Shown: one piece after another, positions 1 through 8,153 of the stretch | Numbering within the stretch: the first letter of the stretch is position 1 | Layout: each line of letters begins with the position of its first letter | Assembly (NCBI GenBank): GCA_024401695.1 | Contig: JAKSKN010000015.1 | Coordinates: 1 to 64,000, forward strand | Length of the DNA: 64,000 bases | Direction of reading: 5' to 3' | DNA from: Bacteroidales bacterium | GTDB lineage: Bacteria; Bacteroidota; Bacteroidia; Bacteroidales; UBA932 | Translations under genes and position numbers: made by a program | The notes under the pieces: model-generated | Seen by the model: only the letters and a program-made list of their open reading frames with translations | Database searches by the model: none | What the model was told of the DNA's origin: nothing

Positions 1-262
1 CCCCCTGGCATCGGGCGGGCAGCCCTCATCTGCCAGTATATTTGGTTTTGCAGGTTCCGGGACCGTACCCGCACGGCGTCACCGCCGCACGTCGTGAGCT
101 CTTGCCTCGCGTTTTCACCCTTGGATCCTTGCGGACCCGGTTGTTTTCTGTTACGGTGTCCAAAAGATTACTCCCTTCTGCGATTTCCGCAGCGGACTGC
201 CCTGTCCTGTCCGGACTTTCCTCAGCATTGCTGCCGCGACAGAAGCGCTCCACCTTAATAGT
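1..262 (-). ncRNA. rnpB: RNase P RNA, class A (3' part cut by window edge)
   Basis: This is the catalytic RNA of ribonuclease P, which trims the 5' leader of precursor tRNAs. Read on the minus strand it shows the P4/J-region hallmark GAGGAAAGTCCGG (complement of 211-223), the internal ACAGAAAACA segment (142-151) and GCAAAACCAAATA (39-51), in the order expected for bacterial type A RNA. A short P3-like hairpin lies just upstream of the first motif. The 3' end, including the second half of P4, lies outside the window. The 5' end is inferred from a -7 box at 268-275. Open reading frames crossing this stretch on either strand are incidental. Confidence 0.93.
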
Positions 263-267
263 GTCCG

Positions 268-275
268 CAAATTTA
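268..275 (-). promoter_or_regulatory. -7 promoter box of rnpB
   Basis: The minus strand reads TAAATTTG, matching the Bacteroidota -7 consensus TAnnTTTG. It lies 5-6 nt upstream of the first base that fits the RNase P fold. No convincing -33 TTTG is seen at the usual spacing. Confidence 0.6.
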
Positions 276-306
276 GTCATTTTTAAAATATATGTGCATA
301 GGAAAC

Positions 307-431
307 GACAAAGCCTCGCTGTCTCAGCGAGGCTTTACGGTTAGTTAGTAGTGTATTACCTATAAGAAGGTTAATTATTGTTGGTTAGAAGTCTCCGGCA
401 TAGATACCGGAGCATGAGTTGTATCATTTCC
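307..431 (-). ncRNA. Candidate small RNA between trmD and rnpB
   Basis: A complete small transcription unit lies in the 320-nt gap between trmD and rnpB. It has a canonical promoter (437-467), a predicted start near 431 and a strong terminator-like hairpin (310-336), giving about 120 nt. The body has a stem of six base pairs (CTCCGG 393-398 with CCGGAG 407-412), then a mostly unpaired A/C/U-rich stretch with the related words CTAACCAAC and CTAACTAACC. A tiny frame of 18 codons starts at 427 and ends at 371 on the same strand, so a leader peptide or dual-function RNA cannot be excluded. I do not recognise the RNA family. Confidence 0.6.
310..336 (-). terminator. Terminator hairpin of the small RNA
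   Basis: A perfect stem of 12 base pairs (AAAGCCTCGCTG with CAGCGAGGCTTT) closes a three-base loop. On the minus strand it is followed by the T-rich TTTGTCGTTT. It lies between the small RNA and the rnpB promoter, so it would separate the two units. Confidence 0.75.
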
Positions 432-436
432 GAAGG

Positions 437-467
437 CAAAGATACTGCTTTTTTTAATTCCAACAAA
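437..467 (-). promoter_or_regulatory. Canonical promoter of the small RNA
   Basis: On the minus strand TTTG (464-467) is followed after exactly 19 bp by TATCTTTG (437-444). This is the full Bacteroidota consensus TTTG-N19-TAnnTTTG, as good as the promoters of tRNA-Glu and tRNA-Phe in this window. Confidence 0.8.
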
Positions 468-512
468 TTTTTTTAGAAAATTTTTTGATTTTTTCACTTA
501 TTATTTTTAAAA

Positions 513-1190
513 TTATTTAATAAGTAATTCGGGTCTCAGCAGTTTCGTGCGCTCCAGTGCCTGCTCATCTTGCCATCTTTGAATAAGTTTCGGGTTGCCG
601 CTGAGCAGCACGTCGGGCACTTTCCATCCGTTGAATTCTGCCGGTCTCGTGTAGACGGGAGGGGAGAGGAGGTCGTCCTGGAAACTGTCGGAGAGTGCCG
701 AGGTCTCATCCGTCAGGGCTCCGGGGATGAGCCGGACTATGGAGTCGGCCAGGAGGGCGGCCGGGATCTCACCACCGCTCACCACGTAATCGCCTACGGA
801 AATCTCCCTTGTGATGAGGTGCTCCCTGATGCGATGGTCTATTCCCTTGTAGTGTCCGCAGAGTATGATGATGTTTTCGTGCAGGGAGAGTTCATTGGAT
901 ATTCCCTGGTTGAGGCGCTCGCCATCCGGCGACATATAGATTATGTCGTCGTAATGCCTTTCTGCGGTGAGCTCCTGGATCATCTTGAAGACTGGCTCGA
1001 CCATCATCACCATACCGGCGTCGCCGCCGTATGAATAGTCGTCGACGTTGCGCCGCGGTCCGATCCCGTATTTGCGCAGGTTGTGGACATTGATTTCGAC
1101 CAGGCCCTTTTTAATTGCACGGCCGACGATGGAGTGGCTGAGCGGACTCTCAAGGAGTTCCGGAACTACGGTGAGGATGTCTATTCTCAT
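513..1190 (-). CDS. trmD: tRNA (guanine-37-N1) methyltransferase
   Basis: TrmD transfers a methyl group from S-adenosylmethionine to N1 of G37 in tRNAs with a G at position 36, which prevents +1 frameshifting. The 225-aa product has the normal family length. It shows the trefoil-knot SAM-binding segments: [10 protein letters not shown] at 111-120 and [10 protein letters not shown] at 135-144. The N-terminal YGGDAGM (54-60) corresponds to the family YGGGxGM, with Asp for the third Gly. It is read away from the DUF349 gene, with about 85 bp between the two starts. A weak U-rich 3' flank precedes the small-RNA unit downstream. Confidence 0.96.
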   Translation of the reverse strand: MRIDILTVVPELLESPLSHSIVGRAIKKGLVEINVHNLRKYGIGPRRNVDDYSYGGDAGMVMMVEPVFKMIQELTAERHYDDIIYMSPDGERLNQGISNELSLHENIIILCGHYKGIDHRIREHLITREISVGDYVVSGGEIPAALLADSIVRLIPGALTDETSALSDSFQDDLLSPPVYTRPAEFNGWKVPDVLLSGNPKLIQRWQDEQALERTKLLRPELLIK

Positions 1191-1239
1191 AATTGGAAGT
1201 GAATTCTACCACAAAATTACGGATTTTACCGAAATTTCT

Positions 1240-1247
1240 TATATTTG
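1240..1247 (+). promoter_or_regulatory. -7 promoter box of the DUF349-yidC-yggS operon
   Basis: TATATTTG matches TAnnTTTG. An in-frame ATG at 1245 overlaps this box and cannot be the start of the message, which supports the downstream ATG at 1278 as the real start and gives a leader of about 25 nt. Confidence 0.7.
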
Positions 1248-1277
1248 TGTTCTTTAACATTTGAAAACTCTAAGAAT

Positions 1278-3023
1278 ATGAGCGAAAAGAACATTCCTGA
1301 AAATATCCAAGAGGTAGTTTCAGACGTAGAAAAGGAAGTGGTTGAAGAATCACAGAATCTCGCGGGCAAGACTCTCGCCGAATTGTCAGAACTGTTCCAG
1401 TCTCTGAAGGACAGTGCAGAGAGCATGTCAAGGTCGAAGGAGGCAGAGGCCATCAAGTCTGCTTTCTATAAGCTTCTGGTAAAGCTCAAGGGCGAATCGG
1501 GCGCTGAGGATGAAGATGAGGGATCCAGCCGTAACAATCCGTTCGACGCCGTGGAGCAGAACTTCAAGGCACTTTATTCGGATTACAAGAAGGAAAGGGC
1601 GGAATTCAACAAGCAGCAGGATGCCCAGCGCGAAGAGAACCTCGCCAAGAAGAAGGCAGTCATCGAGGAACTCAAGGCTCTCGTGGAGGGCCAGGAGGAC
1701 GTCAGCGCACAGTTCCCTGCATTCCGTGAGCTTCAGAACCGCTGGAGAGACGCCGGCCCGGTTCCTGCTACGGCGTTCCGCGACATCAATGATACATACC
1801 AGTTCTACGTAGAGAAGTTCTACGATATGGTCAAGATCAACCGTGATCTGCGCGACCTGGATTTCAAGAAGAACCTTGAAGCCAAGGAAGCATTCTGCAG
1901 CGCGGCCGAGAAACTTGCCGAGAACGAAAACATAGTGAATGCTTTCCACGAACTTCAGAAACTTCACGAGCAGTGGAAGGAGTTCGGCCCGGTAGCGAAG
2001 GAAAAGCGTGACGAGATATGGAACCGGTTCAAGGCTGCCACTGCTGTCATCAACAAGCGCTATCAGGCTCACTTCGAAGAACTCAAGGGCCAGCAGGCCG
2101 AGAACCTTGAGAAGAAAGAGGCTCTCTGCGTGCGCCTCGAAGAGATAACCTCGAAGGAGGTCAAGTCAAGCGGGGAGTGGAACTCCATCTCAAAGGAGAT
2201 TGAGGAGATCCAGGCCGAATGGAAGAAGATTGGCTTCGCCACCAAGAAGGAGAATCAGAAAATATACGACCGCTTCCGTGCTGCGTGCGACGCGTTCTAT
2301 GCGCGCAAGCGCGAGTTCTACACCGAGTTCAAGGGCAATATGAACGAGAATCTCGACAAGAAGCTTGACCTTATCCGTCAGGCTGAGGAGCTCAAGCTCA
2401 GCACCGAGTGGAAGAAAGCCACCGACCAGTTCATCTCCCTGCAGAAGCAGTGGAAGGAGATCGGCGCCGTGCCTCGCAAGAAGAGCGAGCAGCTCTGGAA
2501 GAGGTTCCGTGCAGCCTGCGACGAATTCTTCGCTGAGCGCGACAAGAACGCCACTCCTGAGAATGACTTCTACTCAAACTTCAAGAACAAGAAGAAGCTT
2601 GTGGCCGAGATCCTGGCATTCGAACCGACGGACAGCGAGACCGCAAATGCAGAGAAGATGCGCGAATTCGCTGACCGCTGGGCGGAGATCGGACACGTTC
2701 CTTTCAAGGAGAAGGACAACATCAATGCGGCATACAACGATGCAATGCAGCAGAAGTTCCCTCTCTTCGCACAGCAGCGCGTATCAGGCCGCGGCCAGTT
2801 CTCAAAGTCCGCCCGCAACCCTAAGGACCTCCTTATCGACAAGTATCACGCCCTCCAGCAGGATATCATTACCTACGAGAACAACATAGGTTTCTTCTCC
2901 GCTTCCAAGAACAGCGAGCCTCTCATCAAGCAGATGCAGGAGCGCATAGAGCAGGCAAAGGCCGAACTCAAGGATCTGGAAGAGAAGATCCGTCAGGCAG
3001 AGGAGGAGCAGCAGAATGGATAA
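1278..3023 (+). CDS. DUF349 repeat protein, coiled-coil
   Basis: This cytoplasmic protein of 581 aa is built from about five DUF349 repeats. Their W-x-x-x-G cores recur every 77-80 residues near 155 (RWRDAGPVP), 231 (QWKEFGPV), 313 (EWKKIGFA), 390 (QWKEIGAVP) and 466 (RWAEIGHVP). The rest is charged, Lys/Glu-rich helix, ending in a coiled coil that overlaps the next gene. The start at 1278 is chosen because an upstream ATG at 1245 lies inside the promoter box. The biochemical role of DUF349 proteins in Bacteroidota is not established. The 8-bp overlap with yidC indicates translational coupling, so an envelope-related role is plausible but unproved. Confidence 0.88.
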   Translation: MSEKNIPENIQEVVSDVEKEVVEESQNLAGKTLAELSELFQSLKDSAESMSRSKEAEAIKSAFYKLLVKLKGESGAEDEDEGSSRNNPFDAVEQNFKALYSDYKKERAEFNKQQDAQREENLAKKKAVIEELKALVEGQEDVSAQFPAFRELQNRWRDAGPVPATAFRDINDTYQFYVEKFYDMVKINRDLRDLDFKKNLEAKEAFCSAAEKLAENENIVNAFHELQKLHEQWKEFGPVAKEKRDEIWNRFKAATAVINKRYQAHFEELKGQQAENLEKKEALCVRLEEITSKEVKSSGEWNSISKEIEEIQAEWKKIGFATKKENQKIYDRFRAACDAFYARKREFYTEFKGNMNENLDKKLDLIRQAEELKLSTEWKKATDQFISLQKQWKEIGAVPRKKSEQLWKRFRAACDEFFAERDKNATPENDFYSNFKNKKKLVAEILAFEPTDSETANAEKMREFADRWAEIGHVPFKEKDNINAAYNDAMQQKFPLFAQQRVSGRGQFSKSARNPKDLLIDKYHALQQDIITYENNIGFFSASKNSEPLIKQMQERIEQAKAELKDLEEKIRQAEEEQQNG

Positions 3024-4869
3024 GAATTCCGTCATCGGCTTCTCTCTCATCGCACTCGTAATACTTGGCTTCGGCATCTTCCAGTCCAACAGGGCCAGGA
3101 AGTATGCGGAGGTGCAGGCACAGCAGGACTCCATCGCACTCGCGCAGAAGATAAACGACATCGTTGATGCCGCAGAGACTTCTGCAGCCCTGCCTCTTCA
3201 GACAGCCGGGGCTGATTCATCAGACAGAGCAGCTTCGATCTACAAGGATTCGTCTCTCGAGCAGGCGTTCAATGCCGAGGCTCAGATACTTGCCCTTGAG
3301 AACGACAGGATCAGGATAGAGTTCAACACGAAGGGTGCCAGGCCGCATTCCGTCCGTGTGAAGGACTACTTCAATTACGACAGCACTGACCTCTACATCT
3401 TCAAGCCGGGCAAATGTGAGTATTCCGTCAGTCTCTATACAGGCGAATTCATCCAGACCAAGGATTTTGTGTTCGAGGTCGCCGAGCAGACGGACAGCAG
3501 CCTTGTAATGCGCCTTCCTTTCGCAGGCGGCGGTTATATCGAGCAACGCTATGTGCTTCCTGAAGACAGCTACAGCGTGAACAACCAGCTCTCCTTCGTC
3601 GGGATGAAGAATGTCATCCCGCGCAACGTGAGCTCGTTCGACCTTGATTTCAATGTGACCGTTCCCCGTATGGAGAAAGGCTACAAGAACGAGAGCCAGT
3701 ACTCGAAGCTTGATTACTATTTCGCCGGAGACAAGAAGCCGGAGGAGATCGGCAGGGGACGCAGCGCAAGCAAGCGCGTGGATTCCAAGTTCAGCTGGTT
3801 TGCATTCCAGCAGCAGTTCTTCTCTGCAATAATGCGCGCGCCGGAATCGTTCTCAAGCGCTCAGCTGAGCATCAACTTCGCCTCTCAGGACGACCCTGAC
3901 CGCAACCTTATGGACTGTTCCGCGGCCATACGCCAGGAGTTCGTCCCGTCTGACAATGTTTCGATCCCGTACGAGTTCTATTTCGGACCGAACCATTTCC
4001 AGATACTCAAGGGTTACGATCAGAAATACGAGAAGATAATCCCTCTGGGAGGATGGCTCGTCGCGTGGTTCACACGTTATGCCATCATCCCTATGTTCAA
4101 CTTTTTCAGCAGGTTCATCGACAACTTCGGTATCATCATCCTCCTGATGACGATCGTGATCAAGCTTGTCGTGTTCCCTCTTATGTACAAGTCCTACTCG
4201 TCCTCCGCCAAGATGAACGCACTCAAGCCGGAGATCGAGAAGATCAATGCCAAGTATCCGAAGCAGGATGACGCCATGAAGAAACAGCAGGCCACGATGG
4301 ACCTGTACAAGCGGGCGGGAGCCAGTCCTATGGGCGGATGTCTTCCAACCCTGCTTACGTTCCCTATACTCTGGGCTATGTTCCGCTTCTTCCCTGCGTC
4401 GATCGAGCTTCGTCAGCAGCCGTTCCTGTGGTGTCACGACCTATCTGCGGCCGACACATTCATTGACTACGGGACCAGGATCCCTATCTTCGGAGACCAT
4501 CTCTCGTTGTTCGCGCTCCTTATGGCCGTGACGATGTTCCTGTACTCGAAGATGACTATGAGCAACCAGCCTTCGGCAAACGATCCGTCAGCCGCTTCAA
4601 TGAGATTCATGAGCCTCTGGATGATGCCGATAATGATGTTCTTCATCTGTAACAACCTTTCTGCGGCATTGAGCTATTACTACCTGCTATCCCAGCTGAT
4701 TTCAATGCTTCAGATGTGGATTGTGAGGAAGTCGGTCAATCCTGCCGAGGTCCTCGAAAAGGTGCGCAAGTCGGAGGGCAAGCCTCTTCCGAAGAGCAAG
4801 TGGCAGCAGCGCCTTGAAGAGGCACAGAAGATGCAGGAGCAGCAGCTCAAACAGCAGAGACGCCGATAA
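3016..4869 (+). CDS. yidC: Membrane protein insertase YidC
   Basis: YidC inserts proteins into the inner membrane, alone or with SecYEG. The 617-aa product has the Gram-negative layout: an N-terminal membrane anchor (about 5-24), a large periplasmic beta domain (about 65-345) and the conserved C-terminal insertase core with five membrane segments from about residue 350. The amphipathic coiled-coil loop after the second core helix (about 390-430) and the Gly-Gly-Cys-Leu-Pro motif before the next helix are visible. The C-terminus is Lys/Gln/Arg-rich, as in ribosome-binding tails. It overlaps the DUF349 gene by 8 bp and yggS by 1 bp, so the three form one operon. Confidence 0.96.
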   Translation: MDKNSVIGFSLIALVILGFGIFQSNRARKYAEVQAQQDSIALAQKINDIVDAAETSAALPLQTAGADSSDRAASIYKDSSLEQAFNAEAQILALENDRIRIEFNTKGARPHSVRVKDYFNYDSTDLYIFKPGKCEYSVSLYTGEFIQTKDFVFEVAEQTDSSLVMRLPFAGGGYIEQRYVLPEDSYSVNNQLSFVGMKNVIPRNVSSFDLDFNVTVPRMEKGYKNESQYSKLDYYFAGDKKPEEIGRGRSASKRVDSKFSWFAFQQQFFSAIMRAPESFSSAQLSINFASQDDPDRNLMDCSAAIRQEFVPSDNVSIPYEFYFGPNHFQILKGYDQKYEKIIPLGGWLVAWFTRYAIIPMFNFFSRFIDNFGIIILLMTIVIKLVVFPLMYKSYSSSAKMNALKPEIEKINAKYPKQDDAMKKQQATMDLYKRAGASPMGGCLPTLLTFPILWAMFRFFPASIELRQQPFLWCHDLSAADTFIDYGTRIPIFGDHLSLFALLMAVTMFLYSKMTMSNQPSANDPSAASMRFMSLWMMPIMMFFICNNLSAALSYYYLLSQLISMLQMWIVRKSVNPAEVLEKVRKSEGKPLPKSKWQQRLEEAQKMQEQQLKQQRRR

Positions 4870-5522
4870 TGATAACTGAGAATCTTGAAAATATTACCCG
4901 AAAACTGCCATCAGAAGTGAAACTGGTGGCAGTTTCCAAGTTTCACCCCAACGAGGATATAATTGAGGCTTACGATGCCGGCCAGCGTCGCTTTGGCGAG
5001 AACCGCCCTCAGGAGTTCTGCAAGAAGGTGCAGGAGCTTCCGAAGGATATCGAATGGCATTTCATCGGGCATCTCCAGACCAACAAGCTGAAGATGGTAC
5101 TGCCTTATGCCAGCCTTGTGCAGTCCGTCGACACGCAGCACCTGCTTGATGCGGTCAACGAATGGGGCCGGGATAACGGCAAGGTGATAAACGTGCTCCT
5201 CGAACTTCATATCGGCGCAGAGGAGACGAAGCAGGGTTTTGTTGAGGAGGATATACTTGACATCCTTTTCCGTGCAGAAAGCTACAGGAACATCCGTTTC
5301 TGCGGGCTTATGGGGATGGCCACACATACCGATTGCGAGGAGGATATCAGGGCGGACTTCTGCAGGATCAGTTCGTTTATGGATTATCTCAAGGACCTTT
5401 TCCCTGAATATGAGGATTTCAAGGAACTGTCGATAGGTATGTCTGAAGACTGGCACCTGGCGCTTGAATACGGCGCGACCATCGTCCGAATCGGTACCGC
5501 AATTTTCGGTCCCAGAGCGTGA
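4869..5522 (+). CDS. PLP homeostasis protein, YggS/YlmE/PROSC family
   Basis: The family binds pyridoxal 5'-phosphate without known catalysis and buffers PLP and amino-acid pools. The 217-aa protein is a single TIM-barrel domain of typical length. The Schiff-base lysine is K24 in VAVSKFHP, and the phosphate-binding C-terminal part SIGMSEDWHLALEYGATIVR is conserved, as is GENRPQEF near 42. It starts on the last base of the yidC stop codon (TAATG arrangement), so it is translationally coupled. PLP-binding role is known for the family; nothing here suggests a different one. Confidence 0.93.
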   Translation: MITENLENITRKLPSEVKLVAVSKFHPNEDIIEAYDAGQRRFGENRPQEFCKKVQELPKDIEWHFIGHLQTNKLKMVLPYASLVQSVDTQHLLDAVNEWGRDNGKVINVLLELHIGAEETKQGFVEEDILDILFRAESYRNIRFCGLMGMATHTDCEEDIRADFCRISSFMDYLKDLFPEYEDFKELSIGMSEDWHLALEYGATIVRIGTAIFGPRA

Positions 5523-5541
5523 TAGGTTGAAAAGTTTTTTA

Positions 5542-5549
5542 TATATTTG
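5542..5549 (+). promoter_or_regulatory. -7 promoter box of the YegP-like gene
   Basis: TATATTTG lies in the 58-bp gap after yggS and about 31 bp before the ATG at 5581, giving the YegP-like gene its own promoter. Confidence 0.7.
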
Positions 5550-5580
5550 TGCAAACACTAACCAATCAACAAACATAATT

Positions 5581-5913
5581 ATGGGCAAATTCGTAGTAAC
5601 CACCCGCAAGAACGGGGAATTCCAGTTCAACCTCAAGGCAACCAACGGCCAGATCATCCTCACCAGCGAAGGCTATACCACCAAGGTGGCTTGTCTCAAC
5701 GGTATCGAGTCCGTTAAGAAGAATGCAGTTGATGATGCAAGATACGAGATAAAGGAAGCCAAGAACGGCAAGCCTTTCTTCAATCTCAAGGCATCTAACG
5801 GCCAGGTTATCGGCAGCAGCCAGATGTATGCTTCAATGGACACCCTCAAGGTAGGTATGGCTTCCGTCAAGAAGAATGCTCCTGATGCACCAGTCGTAGA
5901 GGAACTTCAGTAA
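5581..5913 (+). CDS. YegP/DUF1508 family protein, two repeats
   Basis: This small soluble protein of 110 aa consists of two tandem YegP (DUF1508) modules. Each has the pattern F-x-F-N-L-K-A-x-N-G-Q-x-I followed by a stretch ending in V-K-K-N-A, at about 12-46 and 61-100. The start at 5581 follows a promoter box at 5542-5549; an in-frame ATG inside yggS would add 39 residues unlike the family. YegP domains are widespread and of unproved function. The gene is monocistronic, ending at a bidirectional terminator shared with the convergent lipoprotein gene. Confidence 0.88.
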   Translation: MGKFVVTTRKNGEFQFNLKATNGQIILTSEGYTTKVACLNGIESVKKNAVDDARYEIKEAKNGKPFFNLKASNGQVIGSSQMYASMDTLKVGMASVKKNAPDAPVVEELQ

Positions 5914-5935
5914 CCGGGTGTCTCAATTGATACTG

Positions 5936-5971
5936 AAAAAGAGTGGCCATTGAAAATGAGCCACTCTTTTT
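5936..5971. terminator. Bidirectional terminator
   Basis: A perfect stem of 12 base pairs (AAAAAGAGTGGC with GCCACTCTTTTT) encloses a 12-base loop. It has A/T tracts on both sides, so it can serve both the YegP-like gene (plus) and the lipoprotein gene (minus). Confidence 0.85.
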
Positions 5972-5993
5972 CGATTCAGTTCAGAATATGCTT

Positions 5994-8132
5994 TCAATCC
6001 TTTGAAAACCATACGATGCGCTCGTCTGACCTGACGTCGCCAACTTTCACTACAGCCCCTGTGCCTTTTATTGTGACGATTCCGCAATCGCCTATCCCAC
6101 CCAGACAATCTGCATTCAAGGTAATAGTTCCGGCAGATTTGTCAAAGTTGTATTCCTGTCCGGTGAATCCTTCGCTCAAGGAGATGCTCTCTACGCTTGA
6201 AGCATTTTCCAGATAGATTGTAACGTTGCTGCACGAACTCCAGGTCCCCTTGCTGTAGGTGACCGTCGTTTCTTCGGGCGCCTCGTAAGCCTTGGCGATA
6301 TCGTAGGAGTATGAGCGGAACAGTACATAATGTCTGCATCCGGACTCGGTAATAGCTTTTATGTCGGCTCTCAGGCTTTCATTGCTGGCCGGTTTATACG
6401 CCTGCAGGCTTGGCATCGTGTTGTATCCGAGATTGACAATGTATTCGTAGCAATTCTGCACCCAATTGGAATCCTCTTCGAAATCAGCAGAATAGAGCAT
6501 AGGGCTCATATGGTCGAGAATGTATTTGCCGTTGCACACGGTACCGTAATGCAGCGCAGCGTATGGACTTGGATAGCATATCTCAGGCATACAGCAGAAT
6601 ATCATTGTCTTGCCGTTCCTTTCATTATACAGTTTCGTCGAGAAATCATCTATGCAATTCACTCTCATATCCATGAACGCCTTGACACACTTCAGGTCGC
6701 TGGAGTTGAACAAGGTGCTGTTGTCTGCTTCGTAGCTTAATTCCGGATCATCTGATTCATAGACGTATCTTCCTGCATCATTCTTGCTGATGGAATATCC
6801 GAAAGTCTTTGCGAGGATGACCACTAGTTCGTTATATTCGTCAAGTGACAGGCCATACTGGGTTGTCAATCTATTATAATCCTGTTCGGACCACCCGAAA
6901 TATGCACCGGAATACCTGACGTGGTCAAGTATAAAACCGTCAACATCATAGTTCTTTTCAATTTCCCGTATGGTGTTGCAGCAATACTCCTGATACCCTT
7001 CGTCCTGGAGTTCGACGAACTGGTCACTGAGGCCTGTGCGGAAATGGTATATGCCCGATTCCGGATGAGCATTGAGATACGCTTTGTCTTCGCTGAAAAA
7101 CAGCCATGCATAAACCTTGATGTTATGTTTATGCATTACCTCAATGGCGGTTTCCAGACAGTCTAATGTAAGCCAGGCATGCGGAGCATCTGTAAGATCG
7201 GTCTTGTTGTACAAAGTTCTTCCGGATGTCCCTTTGCACAGATAATATACTTCGGAAATGCCATTTTCCTCATACATCTTTGCAAGAGGCTCGAACTCGT
7301 CCCATTCCGACATATTGTCATCATTCAGATATGTTCCTACGATGGTCGCCGGCTTTGGATCTTCTCCCTGGAGCTTTTTCAGAACGAATTTGGCTGAATA
7401 TGGCGTCCCGTCCGGTTTCTGTCTGGATGCGGTCCATATCATCTGCGAGTCGTCACATACCTCAAGGTCCCAGGATTCATAATAAGAATTGCCCTTGTTG
7501 TCCTGCCATATAGTCATCAGCCAGTCTCCATCCACATAGTATGTGTTGGATACATTCGTACTTGGCACCCATCTGTACCGGTCTCTTGTATAGTAAACAT
7601 ATGAGTTGTCTTCCATATAGCCCCAACGGTGGTCTTCTCCTCCGTAGTCGGACACTCCCTCCAGGGAAACTCCTTCCCAGAGACCGATGATGGCAGAGGC
7701 ATATTCGGCCCTGACACGTTCCAGCTTTGATATTGCGCCGTTTTCCGGTGCGGCTTCTCCGGAAAAAGCCTGGAACTCAAATGTGCCGCCATTTATTTGC
7801 TTGATCAGCCATTTCTCAGCGATGCTTCCGTTTTCAAGCTTGATGGAAATGACATTTTTTTCGATGGAGAAAGTGCCTTTCCTCTTGGGAACAAATGCTT
7901 CGGAAAGGGATCCATCTTTGCCAATGGCTTGAGAAACCGTCATAGAGCAATCGGAATTGAATGTATAGATTGCCCGGGAGTTCGTGTTGACCTCCTCATT
8001 CCCGATGACGGCAAGCTTCCATTTCCCTTCAATTTCGGAGGCCGTGTAAACGTGAGAGGGCTCAATAGGATTCTTGCTGCATCCGGCAATAGTGGAGATG
8101 AGAAGCAGAAATAAGAGTTTGAGATTTTTCAT
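5994..8132 (-). CDS. Lipoprotein with lipocalin-like domains and a GHL10-type glycoside hydrolase domain
   Basis: The 712-aa precursor has a lipobox ending in Cys18 (TIAGC), so it is an exported lipoprotein. Residues about 30-125 and 145-250 look like two lipocalin-like beta domains (the first contains GKWKLAVIG, the second GLWEGVSLEG). A TIM-barrel follows from about 260 to 600, with features of the family-10-like hydrolases (GHL10/DUF4015): ENGISEVYYL, KHNIKVYAWLFFSE and YDVDGFILDHVRYSG, where Asp and Arg lie at the expected strand end. A beta-sandwich-like C-terminal segment of about 90 residues closes it. Substrate is unknown; surface glycan breakdown is the simplest inference. It lies 21 bp after lpxB and is probably co-transcribed. 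Confidence 0.8.
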   Translation of the reverse strand: MKNLKLLFLLLISTIAGCSKNPIEPSHVYTASEIEGKWKLAVIGNEEVNTNSRAIYTFNSDCSMTVSQAIGKDGSLSEAFVPKRKGTFSIEKNVISIKLENGSIAEKWLIKQINGGTFEFQAFSGEAAPENGAISKLERVRAEYASAIIGLWEGVSLEGVSDYGGEDHRWGYMEDNSYVYYTRDRYRWVPSTNVSNTYYVDGDWLMTIWQDNKGNSYYESWDLEVCDDSQMIWTASRQKPDGTPYSAKFVLKKLQGEDPKPATIVGTYLNDDNMSEWDEFEPLAKMYEENGISEVYYLCKGTSGRTLYNKTDLTDAPHAWLTLDCLETAIEVMHKHNIKVYAWLFFSEDKAYLNAHPESGIYHFRTGLSDQFVELQDEGYQEYCCNTIREIEKNYDVDGFILDHVRYSGAYFGWSEQDYNRLTTQYGLSLDEYNELVVILAKTFGYSISKNDAGRYVYESDDPELSYEADNSTLFNSSDLKCVKAFMDMRVNCIDDFSTKLYNERNGKTMIFCCMPEICYPSPYAALHYGTVCNGKYILDHMSPMLYSADFEEDSNWVQNCYEYIVNLGYNTMPSLQAYKPASNESLRADIKAITESGCRHYVLFRSYSYDIAKAYEAPEETTVTYSKGTWSSCSNVTIYLENASSVESISLSEGFTGQEYNFDKSAGTITLNADCLGGIGDCGIVTIKGTGAVVKVGDVRSDERIVWFSKD

Positions 8133-8153
8133 ATTGTATCTTTTTAGTGTGTA

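Noticed and set aside
26-344. Open frames on both strands across 26-344
   Set aside because: They cross the RNase P RNA and its promoter; the RNA motifs explain the sequence and the encoded peptides have no protein-like pattern.
1509-2850. DUF349 coding repeats considered as a DNA repeat array
   Set aside because: The period of about 77 residues is conserved as protein pattern, not as DNA identity.
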